This document shows, piece after piece, positions 22,281 to 32,945 of a DNA stretch of 64,000 nucleotides; within the stretch, counting starts at the first letter, position 1, and each line of letters begins with the position of its first letter. The notes under the pieces are model-generated. The model searched no databases and was not told where the DNA came from. It saw only the letters and a list, made by a program, of their open reading frames with translations. The position numbers were made by a program, and so were the translations under genes. This DNA is from Takifugu bimaculatus (taxonomy: Eukaryota; Chordata; Actinopteri; Tetraodontiformes; Tetraodontidae): assembly GCA_004026145.2 (NCBI GenBank), contig CP034988.1, positions 12,181,981 through 12,245,980 of the forward strand, in the 5' to 3' direction.

Positions 22281-23990
22281 TAACGAATCAAATTTGCAGA
22301 TACATGATTGACACTTGAGTTTGGACCTAAACTACATACACTTTTATCCCAGAAACAGCTGTTTTATGCTTTGTGTTGTGGTTTAGCAGTTGGGAGTATT
22401 TTCAATAACTTAAATTCATGATTTATGTACATTTCTTTGGAGTACTAGGAAGGCTTTGAAGCAGTGTCAACCTTTGTGTGGCTTTCCCACATCAGTGGAA
22501 TGTGCCACACTCTCTGCATACATCTCAGTTGGGTCTAAACTGGTCAGATCTCTTCCTGCTTCAACCATAGGATTTCAGGAAGCACACACACACTCACATG
22601 CAGGGACCATAGACGCTGCAATCAAATTAATGTGCACGTTTTGATTTGCGGCAGAAAAATGACATACCTGGAGAAAACCCATGCAGGGCAATACATGAAT
22701 TCCACACACAAAGGGTTTGATGTGGAGCTGAAGCTGAGGAAAACCATGTGTAAAGGGCATAAATCAGTGCCAAGGACACGTGATGGTGGGTGTAAAAGTC
22801 ACACACCTTGTTACAGCCTTTGTTTGTGGCGAGCCATTCCAAAATTTTGCAACAACCACATCTTTTCTGATCTCTCATACAGGGTTTATTTTGTCCCTTC
22901 GCGAGGAACACCTCTGACAGGTACGCCACCTTGGTTGCCACACTGCTCCACTGACTGGTATAAACACTAATTCCTGCCTTAATTGCACCTGTCAGTTGAA
23001 ATAACGTTAGCATATTAGTGAAAGGAGCAAATGAATACCGTACGTTGTACGGAGGGCTTGTCACAGCTGTTTTCATCTCAGTGACACCGTTACATTATGT
23101 TATGAAGTGTATTAGGAGGAGTCAATTTGCTCTTTAAATGAGGTATTGTTCATGAATAACAATCAGGTCAACTTCTACTTGCCTTTTGTATGTGCTCCAG
23201 GCCTCTTTAAATTCTTCATAACACCAGCATTTGGGAAACACACAGCACATTAAGTCAAAACTAAAGGAAGTGCGTTTCGAAGTAGATCTCGGGTATAAAC
23301 GTCTATTGTTTTAGAAGTGCTACGGGCTATTTTTAAGATTGTGTAATATGCTGAACAAAAGATAACAGGCCACAGAATATCTGAATTACATTCCCTCTGA
23401 GTATTCATCAAATACACACTCGAGTCCTGCGCTGAAAAACATGAAGACGCAAGCTTGTTCTTATCAGAGGCACTTATTTTGAGATAAGGTTATTTTTGAG
23501 AATCTACATGTTTTCATGAAATGTAGTTCGTATTAAAAATGATGCTTTTCATAATTCATTAGTAATGGAGATCAGACATTGATAGCATATCCTTTAGCTA
23601 TATATTTTTTAAAAAGTAAAAACTTCTTAGAAATACAAAAGTTTTAATTTCTTGTGTGGTTCTTATTGAGACTATGTTGTGAAGGCACAAAGTATGAACA
23701 GGAATAAAGAATGAACACAGCAGAGCATTAAATAGTTAATAGTCCTGTTTATTTCCCTCTTATACTAGCTATCTCTTGTTGTCATGCAAATATTCCCGTA
23801 TTGCACGTGGAACAAAATAGCAGAGATCATTTGCATGATCTATTGCTGTGTTATCAGCTGGCAAATGGGGCATGGCACAAGTGTCCTCCTTTGTCACAGC
23901 ATTTTAAAGAAAGCAAATGTCTAATCTGCATGCGTCACATTGATGAGTTTGAGCTCATCAGTTATTACTTAAACTCTAATCTGATTAATC
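22281..23990. other. Non-coding stretch
   Basis: About 1.7 kb with no recognised gene or repeat. The 149-codon minus frame at 22627-23076 shows no domain and no matching frame conservation that I can see. Confidence 0.45.
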
Positions 23991-24385
23991 ACATGCTCGC
24001 TTTCCCACCAGAAGATGGCCCAAAGCACCACGCTGCCTCTCCTGGCTTTCTTCCCATCCTGCATCCTGGCGTATTGGCGATTCCCAGGTGATGCACACGC
24101 GCCCAGCCATCCATACAATGTTAAAGAATATGGGATTCGTTTGATCAGGCCCGCTTCGTCCACCACTCCGGGCTCCAGTTCAGACGATCATGTGCCCATT
24201 GTTGGCACTTTCAGCATCGGAAAGCAAGTCCCTGCATATTGAAAAGGTGTCTTCTGACACCTTTCTATATCTTTAGTGATGTGAGCGACCGCAGTGCATC
24301 TGTGGGGTCAGACCACGTGGTCAAGCCTTCGCTGCTCACTGCAGCATCGATGAACCTTTGTCGCCTGTCATAGCTCACCATTATT
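23991..24385 (-). mobile_element. Tc1-like transposon, family 2 copy A (transposase fragment)
   Basis: On the plus strand the words GCCCAAAGCACCACGCTGCC, CTTTCTTCCCATCCTGCATC, GTGCCCATTGTTGGC and TCTGACACCTTTCT are the complement of a Tc1-type transposase gene. On the minus strand GSVVLWAIFWWES (near 24040-23995) matches the GGSVMLWA-type block before the second catalytic Asp region, and a WSDE-type entry lies near 24165. Several small indels break the frame. Both termini are absent. The site homologous to the CA array at 51.5 kb reads ATGCACACGCGCCC here (24091-24104). Confidence 0.8.
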
Positions 24386-24944
24386 TCTATTTTGCCTTCA
24401 GGGGCCAATGGTTATAATGTCACATTTTCTGGGTGTATTTTTTTTTTTTAATAAAAAAATAAGCAGGTCTGACCCATGAGTCAGGAGTCACACAATTTAG
24501 ACAATGCACACAAATCCAAGTTGCGAGACTACAGCACATGAGCTGAGCTGATGGCATAGAAGAGAAGTGAGTTAATTACCCATGAAAGAGAAGAACATAA
24601 TTACATACAGGTAAATAAATGAGGTCAGGGACGAGACGAGGAGCATGAAGTGAAAGACAGCTACAGGAAAGATTCAAGATGAGTTAGAGAGATTAGGAGA
24701 TGCAAGCTAAATGGCCGTGACAAGCATTTTTAAACAAAAACGGGTGATGGAAACTGCAGTTAAGGCAAAGAAAAATCCCTTTTTTCACCTGCTTCAGGTG
24801 GTTTATGACCTATGAGGAATAGGAAAATATAAGAGAGTGACATCATTTGTGATGAAGTGAACACTGGACACAACTTGGCAGTTGTTTGCCCCCATGGCAG
24901 CTTTGTTTTGTGCACTATTGTCTCAGCATTTCTGCTGCTGTGGG
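24386..24944. other. Non-coding spacer
   Basis: A poly-T/poly-A stretch at about 24438-24463; otherwise nothing recognised. Confidence 0.5.
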
Positions 24945-25120
24945 TCTTTCCATCCATCCATCTTCTGTTTACTACCACATATTCCTAATCAGGTTCATGG
25001 AGGGTGCTGGAGCCTATCCCAGTGCCCCCAGGCCAGAGGCAGGATTAAACTGGACACAGAGAGAGAGAGAGAGAAAGACACACACGCACACGCACACCTA
25101 TGCACGGATAAATTGTTGGA
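24945..25120 (-). repeat. LINE 3' tail with CATC, GA and CA simple repeats
   Basis: Starts with CCATCCATCCATC, continues with GGTGCTGGAGCCTATCCCAG, a widespread fish LINE 3' end in reverse orientation, and runs into (GA)n at about 25060-25073 and interrupted CACACGCACACGCACACC. The CATC end corresponds to an ATGG-type tail on the minus strand. No coding part is present. Confidence 0.55.
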
Positions 25121-28100
25121 CTGTGGAAGGTGACCAGAGCATCTAAGGCAAACTCACATTCTCATGGGTAAAACATAAGGACACCACAATGGAGGGCGCT
25201 AGCCAGGATCAAGAGATTTCAAAAAAGAGGAAAAGCTTCAATTGCGGGTTGCTGCCTTGATGAGTTTCATTATTGTAGACAGATTATACCATTATTCCAC
25301 ACATGACAGAGTTAATTCTACTTAAGCTTAAAGCATTCATTCTACCATGGGACTTCAATTGTGCTAGTGGGCTAATAAAACTAGCCATACTGGCGATGCT
25401 ATAACAAGGGATGTTTCGCATTTAATCCTGTAACCCCCCCCCCCCGGTTCATTCTTATCTGAAAGGCGATACTCGTGGACCTTTTGCATTCACATCCTTC
25501 TCTCAACCTTCACAAAGCATCGGTATTATGAAAGACCTACGACATTCATCACCGAATGAAATCGTTACACAGGCAGATAAAAAAAGAAGCACATTGGCTG
25601 TACAACCTTGACAATGTCCACACAAGATCAGGCATTCAATGTAAGATAATATTCATCACACCAGGCAGATTATCAAGCACATATGTAGACAAAGGCCTAA
25701 GCAAGATCCAGGCAGGTACCACCTGACTGGAACAGCCTTACTGAGTGGTTCCAAGACCAATGAGGGATGTCCTGCTGGACTTCCCAATGCAAATTGAGAG
25801 AAAGAAAGACTTTAATTCACTCTATTGTCAACCTCTTCTTTTTTCCACTGAGAAAGTGTCAAGATTTAACAAAACGAACCAAGCATGTGTGACAGGACAT
25901 CTGATTGTTGAAGAGGACTGCTCCCCACTCTGTGATTGTTTAAACTCACATTATTACCAGTGTGTTGTAGAGGGTTGTCAGATTAATTTACACATGCTGT
26001 GACCTCAGTCATGTTGTACCACATGTAGGTTAAAAATATGCATTCCACTTGAGGGGCACTATGACATCATTAGCACACCCTTAATTACCTCTCACACTTT
26101 GCTACTTTGTAACAGTGGCACCATATGTGAATCCTAAGCAACAAATTAATCTCATAGCAATACTGTGAAAAAATATTCTACCATTCAAATGTAAAGCCTG
26201 AAACAATTAATTTAAGAATAAATCCAATAAACACTCAGAATAACCATTATTGTAGACCTCATTACCACTTTGACTTTAAATGTAGAATTAGTGAGGTGAA
26301 GAATGAGTCAGCCTGGGAATGAGTTGAAATTCCTGAGTGAGAAAGTGTCTAATCCTCAAGATAATTGGACACCAATGCCCCCCCCCCAAAAAAACTAAAA
26401 TAAAATAAAAAAAACCCAACAGATAAACTTCCAGTGTGACTTTACTGCCAGTCGACACTATATCCATATTAATGCAAATCCTCCCTGATCCTGTTCAGCT
26501 GTAGCATAACCACATTTGGTGCACAGCATCTAGTAATTCTTCAGAATCACCCCCTCCACCCCCAAAATATTAAACCCAATCCAACCACTGAGAACCTCTG
26601 CAACACTGACCATGCTTCGAGGTTACACCTAATTAATTCCAATAACTGCCAAATTTACAATCCTCTTTTGACTGAATTAGACTGCAAATAGAAATGTTGA
26701 GCAACCTTTGTCGTTCAAAGTATTCCTACCCATTTCTTTTTTTAAACCCCGTCATATAAAACAACAGAATATGACTAAATCCACAGCAGCAAATGCAAAA
26801 TAAATTAAATTAAAAAGCGCTTTCTGAAACCCCAATTTCACATCCCACCAATCAGGACCTTTTTTCTTCTCGGGTCCTTTTAAGGTTTTAGGTTCTATTC
26901 CCTTGTGTGTCATGTCAAATTCCTTTCCTCTTCAATGGGTTTTGTCAAGCATCCGTCTCATAGGTGACAGCTTTGTGTCCTCCTTGTGTCTTTTCACATT
27001 TCCCCTTCCAGCTGTTCTCCTTTTCATTGCCCCGATGTCCTCCACCTGTGTGTCTTTTCCCTGCACCTGTGTCCAATTATCCCACATTCCCATGGATAGA
27101 AGCCCTTGTGTTCCCCTGGTGTCTTTGTCATTGTGCTCTATGGATAGTGCTCAGTGTGTTTCATTTCTGCCTCCAGTAGATTTGGCTTTTGACTGCATTA
27201 TTTTCTCAGTTTTAAGCTCAATACCCACTTGTTCTTTTTATTCTTTGAGCAAATGCTGACAAAACATATTACAATGAACCTCTAAGAACACACAACGCTG
27301 GCAGTGGGGTCAGGCTTCCAGTGCATTTTTGATCAAAAAGTAACATAAATGCTCAATAAACAACATGTAGTTATGCATGGCCCCTCAGAAATTCTGAAAC
27401 ATTTACATGGCTCCGGACTGGCTCTAGCATTTGTGATAATTATCAGTAGGCTTCTCCTACGGCTCAGGGGAAGAAAGCAAACAAACGTGACATAGAAGGT
27501 AGTTAAACTCCTTTAAGGGACTAAGTTATGCCCCATCAGCTTTGGCGTAAAATCACTGCCACAGGACGTATTTCTGTCTGGCTGCAAAATATTAATAGTG
27601 CTGTTGAGACGCATCGCCGCATGTCCCCCGCACATCCATTTGTTGGCAAGCATTAAAATAGGAAAGATGGCAGATCTATGAATAAGTGTCTTCCATGATA
27701 TCGCCATGAGCCTCATCTGCGTCGCTGTGAGGATTGCGCCCCTCTGAGAACTAGCCTTCAATTTATTTATTTCTAAATATACTTCAAGTGTGTCTATAGA
27801 GAAGCTTATCCAGATTAGCAACATTATTGTGTGCTTGCTCCCCGCCACGTTCGAACACATTCTGTAATAATGGACAAATCCTCCAATCTGTGATGCAGAT
27901 TGAAAAATATTTCTGTATTGAAACATTGCTCATGCAGCGCCAGATGCTGCAGCGCATTGAGCTCGCTTCAGCCAACGCTGCTGAGAAGTGCAGCCCCCCC
28001 TCTGAAGCTGTTCAGCATAGAAATGAATTTGCCCTCCAGCGCTGGTAAGCAAGCCTGGCGAAGGGCTATAGGGTCAGTTCAGATCATGTATGTCACATTA

Positions 28101-29404
28101 TCCACTCACACTCGTCACAGTCTCATGGCTTATGCAGCAGCTGCAAATCAAGGATGGCCTTTAACTGAAGAAGGTTGGACTTTCCTTTTCAGCCAACGTA
28201 AGAGAGGGCAAAAAAATGAAAAATCTTGACCTGCTTATGTTGTCTATTGTCACTAGGGCAACTGAAAGGACAGGGAGCTGCTCTACATGGACACTGATGC
28301 ATGGGCAGGAGTTTTATGCTGCCGGGTGTCTGGTCAATAGATTCACTTACATCTGCACTACGTGAGGCTGCTGATGGTTTGGAGACATGAGCCAGAGTCC
28401 CTGCTGTCATCCACACTTGTTATCACAGTGTCAAAAAAGAAAAAAAGGAGTCACTTGTCGGACAAGCCCGATTGAATCACATCAAGGGCGTTGGGAAAAG
28501 GCAGGTGGTGTTGGGAGTGACACTCGTGATGTTGTGGGCACGGCTGACTCAAAGTGTGGCTACATGAGGCTCACGGCGTGTTCTACGCCTTTTTCCTCCA
28601 CAAAACATAGGGATGTTTTGCATAATGGGCATCATCTTTATATAAGCTGTCTTTCCTCCTGAAAGGGTTTCCGCCCACACTCGACGTGATCTCACTGCTG
28701 AGTCTTGCAGAGTTTTGGTCCCATCAAATGGTTCAAATCCTTATGCGACATGTTTACATTCATACATTATATATGTATGTATGTATATTTTCACCAGTTA
28801 CTGTGGGTGAAACTTATCCACAATCTATGGATGGTTCTTTGTAGGTAAATAAAGAGACTCGACATTTCAAGAGATGTGGAGAAAATAATCTGAAGGCTGT
28901 AGAATGGAACAGGTACACTCAGAAACAGAAAATAAAGGTAGTCTGTCAGATCCGCCACGCTGCAACTTATAGGTATGCTGAGGTTAACTTTACACTTGGA
29001 TAGAGTTCTGTAGCAATATTTAAACTATAAAACACTATTAAACTCATTAAGTACTAACTTGGATAAGCCCCTTACTGAATTCTAATATGAATGGGATTCT
29101 ACAGCAGAAGGCCCACTTACAAGAACATAAAACTCAAATCAGTCTGATTTCTGGATTTCTTTTATCATTTAAGCAATCTGTTTATGAGAAAGGCTTTCAC
29201 TCCACATTTATATTTTCAAACATAAATATCCATTTACGGATTTCATTCATTTTACATATTCAGTCATATTCATTCCTTTACACCTAGAGCTTTAAATTCA
29301 AAGAAACATGCAAACCAGGGCTTTTTGATTATTGCACTTCTGAAGCAAAATGAGTTTCTTCAGTTGGAAGAGCAGAGCGGCTGCTCATCTGTATCTAGAG
29401 GAGC
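25121..29404. other. Long intergenic stretch without genes
   Basis: About 4.3 kb, mostly AT-rich. C-runs lie at 25434-25445 and 26380-26388. Short frames at 26903-27260 (hydrophobic, Ser/Cys-rich) and on both strands at 27500-28230 carry no recognisable domain and overlap each other in conflicting frames. A TATGTATGTA run lies near 28772-28786. No RNA gene or mobile element was identified. Confidence 0.45.
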
Positions 29405-29640
29405 CAGATGACGTGGTTTGGGCATCTAGGATGCCTCCCTGCTGAGATTTTCTGGGCACATCTTATGGAAAGCAAGCCTCACAGAAGATCAAGGACAGGC
29501 CCGAGGGACTATCTCTCAGAGCTAACCCGGAAGTGCCTCAGGATCAGGGGAAGAAAATGCATGTACTGTATATATGATTGGATGGACACATATGATGACT
29601 TCCATTTGGATTGATTACGACTGATTACTTCCCCACAGTC
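29405..29640 (+). mobile_element. LINE 3' end fragment
   Basis: The plus frame 29408-29545 reads TWFGHLGCLPAEIFWAHLME, then a basic GPRDYLSELTRKCLRI segment. This is the very end of the reverse transcriptase protein of a LINE group common in fish, where a WFGHL..RPRGRPRxRWxDYLS pattern precedes the stop. It is followed by GGATTGGATGGACA, the start of an ATGG-type tail. Only the last about 45 codons are recognisable. The same tail type, much expanded, occurs reversed at 60.4 kb. Confidence 0.75.
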
Positions 29641-30834
29641 TCAAATGTTGCCAAACATCGGTGGGGGTGGTTGGGAACAGAGAACCAACCACCCTGGGTG
29701 TTCATCCTGGTCTAGTGTCTTTCTGTCCATCTATTAACAGACCTGAAATATAGAAATAAGCTTAAAGGCTCTTTTAGCTTCTGTACTGCCAGTAGAGCAA
29801 AATTACCCATAGATAAATGTGATTAACGCTAACTCAGACATTGTTATTTGCCTTTGCATGTGATCTGTGGTCACAGTCGAGTGACATGGACTGAGAAATT
29901 TAATTTAGAGCCTTTCAGGACCAAAACAAACAGATTTAGATTAAATTCAATTTGACATAGTGTATCTAGTATTCATGTGCCAAGCAACTATGTAAGGCCA
30001 TTTTTTTCCCTTTGTACACTTTATTCATCGTGTAATCCATCGTCACTTATTTAAAGCTTGTCAAAAGCTGCGCGCACGGCAACTAAACACACTGATTAGT
30101 CACAAACAAACAACCTCACCAACCCATTGAAAAAGAGCTGTTATTTTCTGCCTCTGCAGCTAATTTCTGTAATTCCGTGCCTGTATTGTGGTGTGTCTGT
30201 GTGTGTTGAATCAGTACTTTTATTTGTTTTGACAGTTAGATACAGTGATTTATTTGTGCCGAGCTGCCTCACTCTTTGCAGATCAGTCTTAACACAACTA
30301 AGATGTGTTTATGACTCACCAGGGTACTGGTGGAATAAACAAATGCCAGGGAACAACCAGACCTTATGAATGCACCATAAGGTCTGGTAGATGTGAAACA
30401 TATTGCTGGTGAGAGGAACATCTGGAATCTCCATAATCTATCTAGCAGATGTATGATAAACTTCTTGAATATGAGGTGATAGGACATAAGTATTCATTAA
30501 TACACATTATTTCCCAGCATGCCTACCTGTGTAATGCTTAATCAGTATAAAAAAATAAATGTATTCGACCTGGCACTGACGTCGATCTAGAATGTATTTA
30601 TGGGACTATGGACTATGATGCCATTCATTATGACACACTATGACAATTCCCTATAAGTAGTGAATAGGGAAGGAGTGTGTGATGTCAGACACAGCCTTTG
30701 CGAATAGTTTCATTAATGCTCATTTTGTCCGACTCCTCTAATGTTGAAGCACATCCTCGTGGGCAACTGATAAGGGGAGGTTAGTAAAATCCTTGCCACC
30801 CACACACAGTGACACACAGTGACAGTGGTTTGTA
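29641..30834. other. Non-coding stretch with a perfect hairpin
   Basis: No gene recognised. Contains a 13-bp perfect inverted repeat at 30356-30388 (separate entry). Confidence 0.5.
30356..30388. repeat. Perfect 13-bp hairpin with 7-base loop
   Basis: ACCAGACCTTATG (30356-30368) and CATAAGGTCTGGT (30376-30388) are exact reverse complements around the loop AATGCAC. A smaller hairpin, CACCAG / CTGGTG, lies just upstream at 30318-30333. No poly-T or coding context points to a terminator. It could be the tip of a short inverted-repeat transposon or chance. Confidence 0.6.
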
Positions 30835-31140
30835 GGTACCTCAGCATTCAAGGTACCGCGAGAGATGGGAGCCTAAAGGAAGGTCCACTGGCAGGCAGTC
30901 AAGGAACTCTCCAGAACTGCTGAAAAGGGGAGTCAGTACCAGTGGATAAGGAGAAAGGACTCTACCTAGGCCTCCAAGTGAGTTGATGGGGTGACCCTGG
31001 CACGCTGGGATTCACTGCTGAAACCCTCAGGAGGTGTTTGGGGGACTATCAGCGAAACACCCCGGATGGTTAGGGTGTCTACTTGATAAACCTAAGGATA
31101 TCATCACTCAGATGACATCCCAGAGTCTTAGTGGTGTCTC
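30835..31140 (+). mobile_element. LINE fragment (pre-RT region)
   Basis: One plus frame reads RKVHWQAVKELSRTAEKG then SQYQWIRRKDST with in-frame stops nearby. The AEKGS..WIRRKDSTWASK pattern is known to me from the region upstream of reverse transcriptase in a common fish LINE. The flanks continue with GTGACCCTGGCACGCTGGGA, also typical of the same repeat. No RT motifs follow, so it is an isolated internal fragment. Moderate confidence because the family is recalled, not searched. Confidence 0.55.
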
Positions 31141-31530
31141 AAGTATACAATAGGGGATAATAACATCTAATCCGAAACAAGAGATCAATCAAAAATGACT
31201 TTTTTTCTAAATCGATTTCAAAATTGTATCTTGCCAAAATTAAAACTATAATGGAACAACCCATAATGAATTATGTAGTAAACAAACAAGAATGCAGTTT
31301 ATATTTTACTTTAGCCAGCTGTTGATTTTAATGACAGCTTTCCACACTTGGTGTTCTCTCAGTTTGCTTTGCGAGGTTGTGTGTTTACCACTTTTTATTT
31401 GCTACATAATTCCATATCTTTTCCTTCATAGTTTTGATGTCTTTAATGTTAATGCAAACAGTAAAAACAAGAACATTGAAGGAGAATCTATGTCCACATT
31501 TCTGACTGTGTATTACATTTGTATACTGCT
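31141..31530. other. Non-coding spacer
   Basis: AT-rich; nothing recognised. Confidence 0.5.
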
Positions 31531-31805
31531 CAATCAATCTTTATTTATATAGCGTCTTTTACAATCAAAATTGTTTCCAGGCGCTTTCCAGAATCCCAGG
31601 GCCTGACCCCAAACAAGCAACAGTGGCAGGAAAAACTCCCCTTTAACAGGAAGAAACCTTGAGCAGGACCAGGCTCATGTAGGGGGACCCTCCTGCTGAT
31701 GGCCGGCTGGGTAAAGAGAGAGGAGAAGGACAGGTAGAGGTGAGGAGAGGTAGAGGAGAGACTAGGTAGGAGAGGAGAGGAGAGGAGAGGAGAGACTAGG
31801 CATAG
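31531..31805 (-). repeat. Dispersed TCAA-headed repeat, well-preserved copy
   Basis: Head CAATCAATCTTTATTTATAT, then TTACAATCAAAATTGTTTCC, CCCAGGGCCTGACCCCAAAC, AACAGTGGCAGGAAAAACTC, AAGAAACCTTGAGCAGGACC and GGGGGACCCTCCTGCTGATG, ending in a purine-rich segment with five GGAGA units (31769-31793). This is one of the least damaged copies and a good reference for the family. The TTGA end (plus-strand left) looks like the LINE-type 3' tail. Confidence 0.8.
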
Positions 31806-32245
31806 ATCATAGAGAATACATACAGAAATACATTATTTTAAGTAAAGTAAGCTGCCGGTAGAGTCAAGTTGAGTGGGTCAGCTGGGTCGGAGGTCATTTT
31901 TTTACTTCTTTTATGTTGTTATTCATGATTAGTTTTCAAATCTCATGTTCTCCAGTGCTTAACACACGGCTTCAAATGAGCAATTACCGTACAAGGGACA
32001 AAATGGATCTTTGACATTTGGCAAGTAATTGCACATGCTGTTCAGAGACATGGAGCTAATGATGTGGTGCTAACAATTCAAACAATGGTAACTCCATGTG
32101 AACAAAAACTAACTGGCTTTTGTCTAATTTTTTCTTAATTGATGTGATTTTTTTTAAAAACTGTGTAGTGGGTGACTGTATTCTATGATATTTTTTAATG
32201 TTTCTGGATAACCTTGAGTAATCTTTTAAACAAAATCACCTGCAT
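31806..32245. other. Non-coding spacer
   Basis: Nothing recognised. Confidence 0.5.
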
Positions 32246-32510
32246 CCAAGGTAGTTTTCTCTGTCAACTGGACTGGGTTTCTTCTCTTGAAGACGTTTCA
32301 CCTGCTATCCAGAAGGCTTCTTCAGTTCTGAACTTGCTGGGGAGAGAGCTTGAAAATATATAGCCCCTGTGGACCATTGGCATGTTAATGATCTGAGTGG
32401 TCACCTGAGAGTCGTTAGCAGGGTTGTTGGTCGGGTCGTTCACCTAGTTTCTGTTGAGGTGTCTCCCCTTTGTCTGCTGGCTCTCTTGGTGTTGAGTCAC
32501 CCGCAGTTCT
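32246..32510 (-). mobile_element. Penelope-like terminal segment, solo
   Basis: CCAAGGTAGTTTTCTCTGTC, AACTGGACTGGGTTTCTTCT, CCAGAAGGCTTCTTCAGTTC, TATATAGCCCCTGTGGACCA and TTAATGATCTGAGTGGTCAC in this order equal the left arm at 42.48 kb and the inverted right arm at 7.5-7.7 kb. It continues for about 70 bases into the end of the ORF region (GAGGTGTCTCCCCTTTGTCT) and then stops. Only one terminal arm is present, without the opposite one. Confidence 0.8.
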
Positions 32511-32769
32511 TCCACTTTAAATAATTTGCCTTTGGAAGCAAGTTATTATAACAACGAGGGAAATAGTTTCTTTTTAAAAAGACACTGCAAAAACTTTGAT
32601 TTCAAAGCGTACACTGAAGACCCCCCACCAAAAAGAAATGGAGATTGTCATTAAAGTGACCTGAATCTTGCCACCTAAATGATTTTCTAATGTAATTTGA
32701 TTTAATAATGTTCACGTGCCGCAAAAAGTGGTACATTTTCTTGGCTGCTGTATTCCTTCCGGTTTCACA
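32511..32769. other. Non-coding spacer
   Basis: Nothing recognised. Confidence 0.5.
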
Positions 32770-32945
32770 CCATATCGGCAAAGGTTAATAGCTCATCGCA
32801 AGGCTCTACGGGAGAATTTGGGGTTACAGTGCCTTGCTCAAGGGTACCTTGGCAGTGCTCTGATGGTGTCTTAGCACCTAGCCCTGCTACCAGCGCACTC
32901 TCCCTGGCCCGCGGCTTGAACCAAGAACCCTCCACTTTGCACCCC
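32770..32945 (-). mobile_element. tRNA-derived SINE, copy 2 (head truncated)
   Basis: The plus strand has GTGCCTTGCTCAAGGGTACC, then GCGGCTTGAACCAAGAACCC. The complement of the latter gives GGTTCAAGCC, a B box of the tRNA-like promoter. The A-box head seen at 56.52 kb is missing beyond 32945. Body and B-box match copies at 8.1 and 56.4 kb. Confidence 0.6.

Noticed and set aside
22627..23076. 149-codon minus frame
   Set aside because: No recognisable motif; it overlaps an open frame on the other strand, consistent with chance.
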